Positions 16,505 to 25,577 are shown, counted from the first letter of the stretch. The stretch is DNA of 64,000 nt from Atribacter laminatus (GCF_015775515.1 NZ_CP065383.1:2356001-2420000), one strand, 5' to 3'. The notes: a model not told the origin generated them from the letters alone. Numbers and translations are program-made.

Positions 16505-17332
16505 ATGAATAGAAAAAATACTCACTATCTTGTTTATCCGGCTATTATCTTTGTCCTTTTAGTTTTACTCTTTCCTTTTTTTGTTATGATTTCAACCATG
16601 CTCAAACCACTTGAAGAAGTTTATTCCAATCCTCCTCACTGGATTCCTAAAAATTTAACCTTTACTAATTTTAGTGACATATGGTCGAAATACCCGTTGG
16701 TTGCTTATTTTAGAAACAGTTTTATTGTCGCCTTTGGAACTACTGTATTCAATATGCTTTTATGCATTCCAGCTGCTTATGCCATTGCTCGATTAAGATT
16801 TATGGGAAAAAACTTTATGATGTATCTTTTTTTAGTGGTTCAAATGTTTTCTCCAATTATTGTAGTCATCTCACTTTTTAAAATTGTCGCACGACTTGGT
16901 CTCTTAGATAATTTACTTTCCCTGGTTCTAACCAATGGTGTCTTTACTTTAGCTTTTGCTATATGGCTATTAAGTGGCTATTTTCGTAGTATTCCCAAAG
17001 CCATTGAAGAAGCAGCCCTCATCGATGGATGTTCTCGCCTCCAAACCATAACCCGGATTCTTATTCCAATTGCTATGCCGGGATTAGTTACAACTATCAT
17101 TTATACTTTTATATCGGCCTGGAATGAGTTTATGTTCGCTTTAACCTTTATAACCTCGATGGAAAAAAGACCGTTAACTCTTGGTCTATATAATTTCATT
17201 GGTCGGTGGACCGTTCAATGGCAGTATCTTATGGCAGCAGCATTTTTGGCCTTGATTCCGGTGGTTATTTTATTTATGATTATTGAAAAAGAACTGGTCC
17301 AAGGTCTTTCGGGTGGAGCAGTTAAAGGTTGA
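16505..17332 (+). CDS. Sugar ABC transporter permease (MalG/UgpE type)
   Basis: A 275-residue permease with six predicted membrane segments. The EAA coupling motif reads EEAALIDGCSRLQTITRILI. The N-terminal MISTMLKPLEEVYSNPPHW and the later TFISAWNEFMFALTF are typical of the MalG subgroup. It follows the MalF-type permease immediately and overlaps the start of the radical SAM gene, so all are probably one transcript. Substrate unknown. Confidence 0.92.
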   Translation: MNRKNTHYLVYPAIIFVLLVLLFPFFVMISTMLKPLEEVYSNPPHWIPKNLTFTNFSDIWSKYPLVAYFRNSFIVAFGTTVFNMLLCIPAAYAIARLRFMGKNFMMYLFLVVQMFSPIIVVISLFKIVARLGLLDNLLSLVLTNGVFTLAFAIWLLSGYFRSIPKAIEEAALIDGCSRLQTITRILIPIAMPGLVTTIIYTFISAWNEFMFALTFITSMEKRPLTLGLYNFIGRWTVQWQYLMAAAFLALIPVVILFMIIEKELVQGLSGGAVKG

Positions 17333-18359
17333 AAGCGAGCTGAAAAATACGGTAGAAAACCCCGATCGAATGTTCAATTTTCAATGGCATATTACTGACC
17401 GTTGTAATCTTCGGTGCCATCATTGTTATCAATCGGAATATTCTCAAGGTGCAAGTCTTGATTTTTTACTCGCTGTTGCTGAGAAGATTATCAATGAATT
17501 AAAATCACGAAATTATTCAACCTGTATCAATATAACCGGTGGAGAACCCTTACTGGATAAACCGGTTCTTGTTTCCTTGCTCCGTTTTCTAAATCAAAGC
17601 CCAGTTGTCCAAGAATTGATGCTTATTACGAACGGATTGTTATTAAACGAAGACTATCTTCTTGAACTGAAAAAATTTTCAAAATTAAGCACCATTAAAT
17701 TATCACTGGAAGGCGCTACTTCCCAGAGCAACGATCTTATTCGGGGGAAAGGCACCTTTAATTCTATACTGCAAAAAATAAAACTAATCCAATTGCGTCA
17801 TGATTTTAAAACTGTTGTTATGTTTACCCTTCAAAAGATGAATCTCCCCGAGTTAGAATTAATGTTGTCCTTAGGCGAAAAACTCAACCTTGACGGATTA
17901 ATATTGGAAAGATTCATTCCTGAAGGGCAGGGAAGAGGCTTAAAAAATTTAGTTTTAGACAAATATGACTGGGAAAACCTTTTAAAGAAACTGATTCAAT
18001 ATTTCGACCTTGATGTTGCTCCTGAAGACCTTCTTCCTTATAAGGCCTTTTGGATTCAATTTTATCCTCAGTTTGATATCTTGGGCGCAGCCTGCAATCT
18101 CAACGAAGCACTTTGTATAATGCCTAACGGAACGCTTTATCCCTGTCGACGATTTATCTATCCTCTGGGAAATATTCTTCAAGATGGGTTATGGTCGGTT
18201 ATTGAAAAGTCCAAGCTCCTTCAAACTGTAACTAAACATGATCATCTAAAGGGGAAATGCCATTCCTGTTTCATTGATGATTGCCATGGCTGTCGAGCTC
18301 TTTGTTATTCTCTTTTTCGTGATCCGTATGCTGATGATTATCAGTGTTTTTTAAAATAG
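17313..18359 (+). CDS. Radical SAM protein with SPASM domain
   Basis: A protein of about 348 residues. The radical SAM [4Fe-4S] motif is CNLRCHHC, followed by the SAM-binding NITGGEPLL. The C-terminal SPASM region has many Cys: CNLNEALCIMPNGTLYPC, then CHSCFIDDCHGC and a last Cys three residues from the end, enough for one or two auxiliary clusters. SPASM proteins usually modify peptides or protein side chains (anaerobic sulfatase maturases, sactisynthases). The start is uncertain; GTG at 17313 with AAGG eight bases upstream is favoured. It overlaps the permease gene by 20 bases. No precursor peptide gene or sulfatase was found nearby. Confidence 0.85.
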   Translation: MEQLKVESELKNTVENPDRMFNFQWHITDRCNLRCHHCYQSEYSQGASLDFLLAVAEKIINELKSRNYSTCINITGGEPLLDKPVLVSLLRFLNQSPVVQELMLITNGLLLNEDYLLELKKFSKLSTIKLSLEGATSQSNDLIRGKGTFNSILQKIKLIQLRHDFKTVVMFTLQKMNLPELELMLSLGEKLNLDGLILERFIPEGQGRGLKNLVLDKYDWENLLKKLIQYFDLDVAPEDLLPYKAFWIQFYPQFDILGAACNLNEALCIMPNGTLYPCRRFIYPLGNILQDGLWSVIEKSKLLQTVTKHDHLKGKCHSCFIDDCHGCRALCYSLFRDPYADDYQCFLK

Positions 18360-18686
18360 TTCGGTTTTAAACCATTATTTTTTTCTTTCTATCGATATAT
18401 TTCTTCATCATTAAAAATGTTCGAATTACTTATTATCCTTATCCTTCTTCAACTGGTTTTTAATTTTAAAATCTGGTACAATTGCACCCTATTATAACTC
18501 GGATACAAGATAATCTATGTCTTTTATTTAAGCATAAAGCAGTTTTGTTAAATTTCACTATTATCTATTAAATATTATATTTATTTAAAATCATTTTTCT
18601 GATATAAATACATAAAACAATATTGACAGATGAAAATATTTATTCTAATCTGTTTAGTAAATCTTAAAGGAATGAGGTAAACTGAA
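18360..18686. other. AT-rich intergenic region with promoter
   Basis: About 325 bases with no open frame of note. Besides the promoter at 18623-18651, nothing is recognised. It separates the sugar-transport transcript from the regulator gene. Confidence 0.6.
18623..18651 (+). promoter_or_regulatory. Promoter for RpiR-type regulator
   Basis: A perfect TTGACA at 18623-18628 and TAATCT at 18646-18651 with a 17-base spacer, about 35 bases before the TTG start of the regulator gene. Confidence 0.6.
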
Positions 18687-19559
18687 TTGGCTCAAAACAA
18701 ACCACCCCTGATAATTAAAATTAAAAGCAATTATTCTTCGTTCACTCCATCTTTGAAAAAAGTTGCAGATTATCTATTCACCCATTTTGAAGATTTTACC
18801 CATATGACGATTAATGAAGTTGCCAAGCAAAGTGGAGTTAGTGAATCAACTCTTACCCGATTCTCTCAAAAGATAAATATGAAAAATTTTCAAGCTTTAA
18901 AAATTCAATTGGCTCACGAATTGGGAGGAGTTGAAGAAGACAAAGAATTAATCTATGGAGAAATCCGGTTTCAAGATAGTATGGAAGCAATTGTTCAAAA
19001 AATATATTTAGCTCAGGAAGAAGTTTCCAAAAGCACGCTCCAGCAAATCGATAAAAATATCATTGAAAAAATTGCTGTAAAAGCTGTTGAATCGCGCAAA
19101 GTTAATATTTTCTGCAGCGGAAAATCCATCATTGCTGGAATGAGTCTTTATGGTCGTCTCAGTCGTTTAAATATGAACTGCAATATTTATACCGATCTCC
19201 CTCTCATGATGGTAGCAGCCGGACATTCCGGTTCCGAAGATTTAATCATAGTCGTTTCGAATTCCGGGACTAATCCTGCTCTGATAATGGCAGCCGAAAA
19301 AGCCAAAGAAAACAAAGCAGACATTGCGACCATAACCAGCTATGAGTCTTCGCCGTTAGCAAAACTTGCTGATTATTGTATTCTTACCGCTGCTTGTGAA
19401 GAATCAGGATTCTTTGGTGAATCTACGGTTTCAAGATTTGCTCAACTCCTTGTAACTGATATTCTTTATGCGACCATTGTAGTAAAGTATGGACCTCCTG
19501 CTCTTCAACTCTTACAAAGAAGTGCTGAAGTTCTTCAAAAAATGAGCCAGGAAAAGTAA
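18687..19559 (+). CDS. RpiR/MurR-family regulator with SIS domain
   Basis: A 290-residue DNA-binding regulator. Residues 1-75 form the RpiR helix-turn-helix domain (MTINEVAKQSGVSESTLTRFSQKINM). The C-terminal SIS domain, which binds a phosphosugar, has NIFCSGKS, VVSNSGTNPALI and ITSYESSPLAKLAD. It starts at TTG 18687 with GAGG upstream. Its place after the sugar ABC locus suggests that it senses a phosphorylated sugar from that pathway and controls it; this is inference from context. No operator was identified with confidence. Confidence 0.9.
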   Translation: MAQNKPPLIIKIKSNYSSFTPSLKKVADYLFTHFEDFTHMTINEVAKQSGVSESTLTRFSQKINMKNFQALKIQLAHELGGVEEDKELIYGEIRFQDSMEAIVQKIYLAQEEVSKSTLQQIDKNIIEKIAVKAVESRKVNIFCSGKSIIAGMSLYGRLSRLNMNCNIYTDLPLMMVAAGHSGSEDLIIVVSNSGTNPALIMAAEKAKENKADIATITSYESSPLAKLADYCILTAACEESGFFGESTVSRFAQLLVTDILYATIVVKYGPPALQLLQRSAEVLQKMSQEK

Positions 19560-19613
19560 AATATATTTTCATTTTTTATTATTCAGGAATAATTGGATAA
19601 GGGCAAAATATAC

Positions 19614-19642
19614 TTGACGCTTTGGTTTCTGACGGTTAACAT
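19614..19642 (+). promoter_or_regulatory. Promoter for parA-ftsZ
   Basis: TTGACG at 19614-19619 and TAACAT at 19637-19642 with a 17-base spacer. The -10 box lies inside the left arm of a 14-bp inverted repeat, so a protein bound there would block the promoter. Confidence 0.5.
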
Positions 19643-19721
19643 AGGGAAAGAAAATTTAAACAAAGGAGGAGATTAAATAGGTTCATTATTGGTTTAAATG
19701 GAATTTTCCTATGTTAACCGT
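19632..19721. promoter_or_regulatory. Inverted repeat overlapping parA promoter
   Basis: ACGGTTAACATAGG at 19632-19645 is an exact inverted copy of CCTATGTTAACCGT at 19708-19721. The arms are 62 bases apart and each holds GTTAAC, itself palindromic. They could be two operator half-sites joined by a loop or, if transcribed, a large stem. A lone strong AAAGGAGGAG at about 19662-19671 lies between them with no good start codon after it. Confidence 0.6.
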
Positions 19722-19767
19722 TATTTTGTTTCTGGTTTGATTTGTATTTATAAACTAATCTTGAACC

Positions 19768-19829
19768 TGTCGCATCGAACTACCATAGTTTGGGAATTAT
19801 GGTAATTTTTGTAATTGTTTCTTGCGACA
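19768..19829 (+). promoter_or_regulatory. Nested hairpin in parA leader
   Basis: TGTCGCA at 19768-19774 pairs with TGCGACA at 19823-19829; inside it TACCATA (19781-19787) pairs with TATGGTA (19798-19804). The outer right arm runs directly into the AAGGGGG ribosome binding site at 19829-19835, so folding could mask translation of the parA-type gene. Confidence 0.45.
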
Positions 19830-19839
19830 AGGGGGAATT

Positions 19840-20658
19840 ATGAGAGTTATTGCGGTTGCCAATCAAAAAGGTGGGGTTGCCAAGACAACAACATGTATCA
19901 ATTTAGGTGCTTCGTTGGCTTATCACGCCCGAAGGGTTCTTATAATCGACATGGACCCTCAAGCTCACTCTACGCTTGGTCTCGGTTTTGAACCTAATGA
20001 GTTTGAAAAAACTATTTTGAATGTACTCGAACCCGTCCGGAGTCCCTTTCATTTAGAACTGAACGATGTTATTATCCCGACCAAAACTCCAAATCTGTAT
20101 ATAGCTCCTTCAAATATTGATTTAGCTGGCGAGGAATACCGCTTGATCGATAAATTAGGTCGGGAAGATTTTTTAAATTCCGGTATACATCGGGCAAAAC
20201 CGCAGTATGATTATATTTTAGTTGATTGCCCACCTTCGTTGGGAATATTGACTATTAATTCTTTGAAAGCATGTCAAGAAGTAATTGTTACTATACAACC
20301 TCATTATTTTGCACTTCGCGGTATACAAGAATTTGTCGAAACCGTAGATATAATGAGGGAAAGTTTAAAACACAACCCGGAAGTCTACGTCCTAATCACC
20401 ATAGCCGACATCAGGACAAATTTATACCGGGAAGTCATGAACGAGATTGAAGAATATTTTGGAGATCGAACCTTTCAAACTATTATCCACAAGAACATTA
20501 CTATTGCTGAAGCCTCGAGCCATGGTGTACCGGTAATCGAGTATGAACCGGAATCCAGTGGATCACAGGATTATCTTTCACTTGCGAAAGAGGTGATTGA
20601 ACTTGAAAAAGAAAAGCCTGAAAAGGGGCTTTTCCGAAAGAATAGACTTCAAACGTGA
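19840..20658 (+). CDS. ParA/Soj-family ATPase
   Basis: A 272-residue ParA-type ATPase. The deviant Walker A motif is NQKGGVAKTTTCIN, the A' motif is IDMDPQAHSTLGLG, and Walker B is ILVDCPPSLG. Length and the lack of an N-terminal DNA-binding domain match chromosomal Soj/ParA. No ParB gene is adjacent. Instead the gene overlaps the start of ftsZ, which hints at a role in placing the division site, like MinD-type or MipZ-type relatives. The ATG at 19840 with AAGGGGG five bases before is preferred over a TTG at 19822. Confidence 0.85.
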   Translation: MRVIAVANQKGGVAKTTTCINLGASLAYHARRVLIIDMDPQAHSTLGLGFEPNEFEKTILNVLEPVRSPFHLELNDVIIPTKTPNLYIAPSNIDLAGEEYRLIDKLGREDFLNSGIHRAKPQYDYILVDCPPSLGILTINSLKACQEVIVTIQPHYFALRGIQEFVETVDIMRESLKHNPEVYVLITIADIRTNLYREVMNEIEEYFGDRTFQTIIHKNITIAEASSHGVPVIEYEPESSGSQDYLSLAKEVIELEKEKPEKGLFRKNRLQT

Positions 20659-21910
20659 GCTTATTCGTGATACAACAAAAAAATTTGATGTCGATGAAAG
20701 TGCAACGCCACCACCGAAACCCGTAGAGGAAAAAACTCTTCATCCTCCCAAAACTGTAAAAAAAGCAGCACCTTCAAAGCCAAAAAAAGATGAAGCCATG
20801 GAACGGCTAGCAATTATCAAGGTTATTGGAGTAGGAGGGGGAGGAAATAACGCTGTAAACCAAATGGCTGAATCGGGTTTGGATGGTGTTGATTTGGTTG
20901 CTGTCAATACTGACATTCAATCTTTGAAAAAATCCTTGGCAAACGAAAAGTTGCAAATCGGCATTAGTGCCACTCGTGGCTTAGGAACTGGTGGGAATCC
21001 TCGTATTGGAGAGGAAGCTGCCCGCCAAGATAAGGAAAAAATCGTTGATCTTATCAATGGTTCTGAATTAGTTTTTATAACTGCCTGTTTAGGAGGAGGC
21101 ACCGGCACCGGAGCAAGCCCGGTTATAGCTCAGATTGCTAAAGAGGCTGGAGCTTTAACCGTCGGTGTTGTTACTAAACCTTTTCAATTCGAAGGAAATA
21201 AAAGAAAAATTCAGGCTGAAGCTGGTATTGAAGCCCTTCGAAATACCGTTGATGCCCTTATTGTTATACCGAACGATCGCCTAATGCAAGTAGCCAAAAA
21301 AGATACATCTTTTCAGGAAGCATTTAAATCAGCAGATTATATACTTTATCAGGCGGTTAAAGGGATAACAGATTTGATATCGTCAGCCCAAGATATAAAC
21401 TTAGATCTTGCCGACTTACGGACCGTTTTAACCGGAGCTGGAACGGTATTAATTGGGATAGGACACGGCCGAGGAAGGGAAAAGGCTAAACATGCAGCCG
21501 AAGAAGCAATCTATAGTCCTTTATTGGAAATATCAATTAAGGGAGCTCGATCGATTCTCCTGAATATCACCAGTGGACCAGATATGACGCTTCATGAGGT
21601 AACCGAAATCACTGAAATTGTTCGAAATGCTGCTGGGATAGAGTCGGATATTTTATTTGGAAACAAAGTCGATGAAACATTGACTAATGAAGTTTCAGTA
21701 ACGGTTATAGCAACTCGTTTTGAAAAAGAGGAAGAAGAAGTTTCTTCTTTTGAAGAAGATGATATTGATAGTAGAATTGTTATTGAAGATGACCTCGATA
21801 TGCCAGCCTTCCTCCGGGAGTCACAAAGAAGATCATCAACACCACCACCAGAAGAAAAAACTCGCACCGATGATATATTGTCATTTTTTAGAAAGCAAAG
21901 GAGAGAATAG
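20603..21910 (+). CDS. ftsZ: Cell division protein FtsZ with N- and C-terminal extensions
   Basis: The tubulin-like GTPase that forms the division ring. The core begins near residue 66 with IKVIGVGGGGNNAVN; the GTP-binding signature GGGTGTGASP and NTDIQSL are intact. About 65 Lys/Pro-rich residues (including ATPPPKPVEEKTLHPPK) precede the core, which is unusual. The conserved C-terminal peptide appears as DMPAFLRESQRR but about 30 residues follow it, ending DDILSFFRKQRRE. Two TTG starts at 20597 and 20603 lie inside the parA-type gene; 20603 is nine bases past AAAGAGG. An ATG at 20798 would give a standard N-terminus but lacks a ribosome site. Confidence 0.95.
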   Translation: MKKKSLKRGFSERIDFKRELIRDTTKKFDVDESATPPPKPVEEKTLHPPKTVKKAAPSKPKKDEAMERLAIIKVIGVGGGGNNAVNQMAESGLDGVDLVAVNTDIQSLKKSLANEKLQIGISATRGLGTGGNPRIGEEAARQDKEKIVDLINGSELVFITACLGGGTGTGASPVIAQIAKEAGALTVGVVTKPFQFEGNKRKIQAEAGIEALRNTVDALIVIPNDRLMQVAKKDTSFQEAFKSADYILYQAVKGITDLISSAQDINLDLADLRTVLTGAGTVLIGIGHGRGREKAKHAAEEAIYSPLLEISIKGARSILLNITSGPDMTLHEVTEITEIVRNAAGIESDILFGNKVDETLTNEVSVTVIATRFEKEEEEVSSFEEDDIDSRIVIEDDLDMPAFLRESQRRSSTPPPEEKTRTDDILSFFRKQRRE

Positions 21911-21912
21911 AT

Positions 21913-22989
21913 ATGGCTTTTATTTATAATCGAGAAATGACTCGAGAAGAAATTTTAAAACGAGTTGGAGATATTTCCCAAATTGGAGGAGTTATTCTTT
22001 CTGAATTACAAGATGGACCAGAAAGAGGAAATCGAACTGCACAGGTTATTACTGGAGGAGGTCTTCACTATACGGTTTTATTAGACAGGGGAATGGATTT
22101 AGCTTGGACCTGGTATAAGGGAATAGCAGTTTCCTGGAGATCTGCTACCCAAGCAGTAGCCCCCTATTATTTTGAATCTACCGATTTAGGTTGGTTAAGA
22201 GGATTTCATGGCGGTCTTATGAATACCTGTGGGTTAACTTACTTTGGTTCACCGGTTCATGACCCTGAAACCGGGCAAAATTTAGGATTGCATGGACGAG
22301 CTTCTTATACCCCAGCGAAAAACGTTTATGCCGATGGCGCTTGGCAGGGTGATGACTACCAGATATGGGTCCAAGGCAAAATTCGAGAAGCATCGGTATT
22401 TGGAGATAAATTAGTTCTTTATCGAAAAATTATGAGTCGTCTCGGAGAAAAAACTATTTATGTAGAGGATGAGGTTGTTAATGAAGGGTGGGCAGAAAGT
22501 CCTTTCATGCTTCTCTACCATGTTAATGTTGGATATCCATTGTTAGATGAGGGAAGCAAGCTTTATGTTCCTGCCGAAAAAACTGTTCCCCGAACCCCGG
22601 AAGCAGAAAAGGGACTTTCAGAATGGAATATTTTTAGTACTCCCCAAAAGAACTTCTTTGAGCAAGTTTATTTTCACACTCCAAAAGTTCTTCACGATGG
22701 GTATAGTGCGGCACTTCTTCACAATGAAAAAATGGCTTTAGGTTTTTATGTCAAGTTTAAAAAAGAAACCTTGCCCTACCTTAGCCAGTGGAAAATGATT
22801 GGGGAAGGCGAATATGTGCTCGGTATTGAACCGGGTAATTGTTTGCCAGAGGGACGTCCCATAGAAAGAGAAGCTGGTCGTTTAGTAACTTTAAAACCTG
22901 GAGAATCGCGAAAAATGGTTCTTGAAATAGGTATCGTTGAAGGTGATAAGGAAATCGAACAATTTAAAAAATACATGGGGACATTGTAA
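21913..22989 (+). CDS. DUF4432 aldose-1-epimerase-like protein
   Basis: A 358-residue protein with the galactose-mutarotase-like fold of the DUF4432 family. Typical segments are VLLDRGMDLAWTWYKGI, GWLRGFHGGLMNTCGL, and LGLHGRASYTPA. Family members bind sugars and are often encoded in carbohydrate loci. AAGGAGAG precedes the ATG, two bases after the ftsZ stop, so it is likely in the same transcript even though a functional link to division is not apparent. Its last 26 bases overlap the convergent transglycosylase gene. Confidence 0.82.
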   Translation: MAFIYNREMTREEILKRVGDISQIGGVILSELQDGPERGNRTAQVITGGGLHYTVLLDRGMDLAWTWYKGIAVSWRSATQAVAPYYFESTDLGWLRGFHGGLMNTCGLTYFGSPVHDPETGQNLGLHGRASYTPAKNVYADGAWQGDDYQIWVQGKIREASVFGDKLVLYRKIMSRLGEKTIYVEDEVVNEGWAESPFMLLYHVNVGYPLLDEGSKLYVPAEKTVPRTPEAEKGLSEWNIFSTPQKNFFEQVYFHTPKVLHDGYSAALLHNEKMALGFYVKFKKETLPYLSQWKMIGEGEYVLGIEPGNCLPEGRPIEREAGRLVTLKPGESRKMVLEIGIVEGDKEIEQFKKYMGTL

Positions 22990-25120
22990 ATTGTCCAGTA
23001 TAAATCATTGAATATATGAAGTAGAAGTTTATTACTTTTTTAATATAGTTTTTGGTTTCTGGAAAAGGAATAGTTTCAATGAAGGAATCAGGATTAGCCT
23101 GATTTCCTTCATTTATCCATTCATTCAGTCTGCCCGGTCCCGCATTGTATGCGGCAATGGCCGGGCATATTTTTTGATTGAAATAATCTAATAAGTACCT
23201 AAAATAAGTTATCCCTAACTCAAGGTTAACCTCCGGATTCATAAGAAAAACATCTTTCCACTCAGCAAAATCGACAACCTGGTTCATTCCAGTTTCTATC
23301 ATCCAGGCAGCCGTAGAAGGCATGATTTGCATCAATCCAACTGCTCCAACCGGTGATATGATATCATCTTCGAAAGCACTTTCAGCCTTAATAATTGCAA
23401 GAACAAGATAAGGATCAACAGAATACTGCTCGCTCAAACCCTTAATTATTGTATGATAGTAATCCGGATATAATTTTTTCCACACATTTTTAAAATTCTT
23501 AAACTCCGGATAGCGGTTCTGAAAATAAATTGCATTTATCTGGCTTTTTCGATATTCTTGGTTACGAGCATAAAACCGACTGAGTTCGAAAAAAATTTCT
23601 GGATGACTCGGCATCAATCTCTGTAGAGTCAAGAGCTCAGCTTCTGCATTGGTAAAAAGATAAAAGTCGCTAAGAATGAGATAGCGATGCCAATGAATCT
23701 TTTGATTTTGAGTAAATATCTCCATCTTGGTGATGAATTCATGAGGCGGAAAAAGCTCACGAGACGATGGAAGGTTCCAATTAATTTCACTCAGTTCCTG
23801 CCAAGCACGAACGAAGTAATAATCGAGACTTCTAGTTTGAATTATTTCTTCTAAATAGTGAATGTTTTCTTCCGATTGATCGATATTATATTTCCAAAAA
23901 AGGGCACGACTATTTTCATCAGGATAGGTTGAAAGCAAGTCTAAAGCCGATTGAGCTGAGTTTAAGTCTTTTTTTTGATAAAGATACCAGAATTTTTCCC
24001 ATATTGGTTCACTATCATAGGGGAATTTCGCAACTCTTCGATCTAAAATATCGAGATAGTTCTTCTCATCGCCTAATACCCGATAACAAAAAGAAAGATT
24101 ACGGAGAGTATTTAAAGCATATTCACTATTGGGAAATTGGTTTAAAAGGTTTTCATAGGCAATACTGGCTAAACTATATTCACCCCGCCTCTGATGGTAA
24201 ACACCAGTATAAAACCAACCATCAGGATAATCCATTAACATATTGTTCTGCATTAAGACATTTTGTATATCTGTCAAATTTTCCTGACGTAAATGTATTC
24301 TTAACCACAATACCCAATATTCAAGGATTTCAGTATCAAGCAGTGAGTTAGTATCGATTTGATCTAAAAATTTTATTGAATCCGAAGTCCACCCTAACTG
24401 GAAGAAAAAAGCTGCGATATCCAACTTTGTATTCATTGAATAATCCTCTGGGTTAAGAACATTTAAAATGGGGTAAATCAAGTCTCGTGCTTGGTGGCTA
24501 GTCATGGTTTGATAAGAAAAATATATTTTTTTGGTGTGAAGTAGAGCTTCCAAGTGATTTCCTCTTTCTACAAGGACTCTGCTGATTCCCATCAGGGAAT
24601 TGAGCCGTTCTGACTCATCGTAAGCATTAGTAAGGGATTCAATAAAATAATTGATCGATTGATTGTAGTTTTTTTCATCTCGAAACAATTCAGCAATTTG
24701 CCAGGCTGATTGATGAAGCAAGATTGACAAGGTCGATAATGATTGTAAGTGATGGTAAACAATTTCTACTAAGTCGATTCTTTTTTGTATTATAAGTTCA
24801 TCAAGATATAGCGACCAAAGGTGATCAGAAAGAATTATTTGACGATTTTTTTCTTCTTTTAACAAAAATTCCTGAGCTTGTTCTAATTGATTGGTAGCTA
24901 TAAACGATTGTAATTTTAGAATGGCGGTTTGATTTGCATAGTGTTTGGCTTGGTCGGGGTGGTTATTGATTTGATTAATAACCTTTTGGTAATCTTTTTG
25001 ACGGTAGTCATTGATCAGCTCGGAAAGAAAGTCATCTTTCCCCCAGACATTTCCAGCTGCTCCTAATAGAAAGCTTATGAAAACAATGAAAACGATAAAG
25101 TCTTGGATTTTGTTTCTCAT
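22964..25120 (-). CDS. Lytic transglycosylase with TPR-like repeats
   Basis: A 718-residue exported muramidase of the Slt70 type. An N-terminal signal segment (IVFIVFISFLLGAAGNVWG) is followed by about 500 residues of helical, TPR-like repeats. The C-terminal SLT domain has the catalytic Glu in IIKAESAFEDD, then SPVGAVGLMQIMPSTAAWM and AYNAGPGRLNEWI. It cleaves peptidoglycan glycan strands with formation of anhydromuramyl ends. AGGAGAAAG precedes the ATG. The 3' end overlaps the DUF4432 gene by 26 bases tail to tail. Confidence 0.92.
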   Translation of the reverse strand: MRNKIQDFIVFIVFISFLLGAAGNVWGKDDFLSELINDYRQKDYQKVINQINNHPDQAKHYANQTAILKLQSFIATNQLEQAQEFLLKEEKNRQIILSDHLWSLYLDELIIQKRIDLVEIVYHHLQSLSTLSILLHQSAWQIAELFRDEKNYNQSINYFIESLTNAYDESERLNSLMGISRVLVERGNHLEALLHTKKIYFSYQTMTSHQARDLIYPILNVLNPEDYSMNTKLDIAAFFFQLGWTSDSIKFLDQIDTNSLLDTEILEYWVLWLRIHLRQENLTDIQNVLMQNNMLMDYPDGWFYTGVYHQRRGEYSLASIAYENLLNQFPNSEYALNTLRNLSFCYRVLGDEKNYLDILDRRVAKFPYDSEPIWEKFWYLYQKKDLNSAQSALDLLSTYPDENSRALFWKYNIDQSEENIHYLEEIIQTRSLDYYFVRAWQELSEINWNLPSSRELFPPHEFITKMEIFTQNQKIHWHRYLILSDFYLFTNAEAELLTLQRLMPSHPEIFFELSRFYARNQEYRKSQINAIYFQNRYPEFKNFKNVWKKLYPDYYHTIIKGLSEQYSVDPYLVLAIIKAESAFEDDIISPVGAVGLMQIMPSTAAWMIETGMNQVVDFAEWKDVFLMNPEVNLELGITYFRYLLDYFNQKICPAIAAYNAGPGRLNEWINEGNQANPDSFIETIPFPETKNYIKKVINFYFIYSMIYTGQFTMSPCIF

Positions 25121-25577
25121 ATTTCTTTCTCCTGGTTCATGATATTATATATTAAACTAACTTTTTTCAGTTCCTCATTCATCGTGCATCTGGTAAATAG
25201 TAAAAAATAATTAAAAAATGTTACTAAACAGTGAAAAGAAATGTATTGAAGGGGGAAGGAACTATAGTAACACGTCATCCTGAGCGGTGCTTTCCCGCGT
25301 GAGGATCTCAACTGACACTGCAGTTGTCATCCTGAGGCTTCGTATTGAGAAGCCGTTAGGATCCCATCCTTTCATTGTTTTAAAAAAAATACTAAATGAG
25401 ATTGCCACGTCGTCCAACCAAAAAACGGTTGACCTCTTCGCAATAACGGATTTAGAAAGATATTTTCATCCCCATCTGGTGCGATGAAATAACATGAGGG
25501 TTTATTCAACCTTTATTTAAATTTAAAAATTGATATGAATTTATAATTAAGATGTTTTTATCTTGAGGGATAAAATT
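25121..25577. other. Repeat-containing intergenic region
   Basis: About 455 bases with no real gene. Three family A repeats lie at 25274-25311, 25326-25370 and 25397-25450, followed by a CATCTGGTGCGATGAAATAA fragment of family C near 25475. The last 60 bases are AT-rich and should hold the polX promoter, with a possible TATAAT near 25543. Short open frames on both strands run through the repeats and are dismissed. Confidence 0.65.
25274..25450. repeat. Three family A repeats with different hairpin cores
   Basis: The copies share the TCATCCTGAG or GAGATTGCCACGTCG ends, but their centres differ: GCGGTGCTTTCCCGCG, GGCTTCGTATTGAGAAGCC, and CCAACCAAAAAACGGTTGAC. The second centre is a clean hairpin (GGCTTC/GAAGCC). 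The first core recurs inverted at 54328-54366. Confidence 0.65.

Noticed and set aside
19672-19800. Leader peptide after the lone AAAGGAGGAG
   Set aside because: The nearest ATG with an open frame (about 34 codons, starting near 19698) is too far from the ribosome site and shows no regulatory codon run.
25117-25487. Short open frames on both strands before polX
   Set aside because: They translate family A repeats and are not followed or preceded by gene signals.
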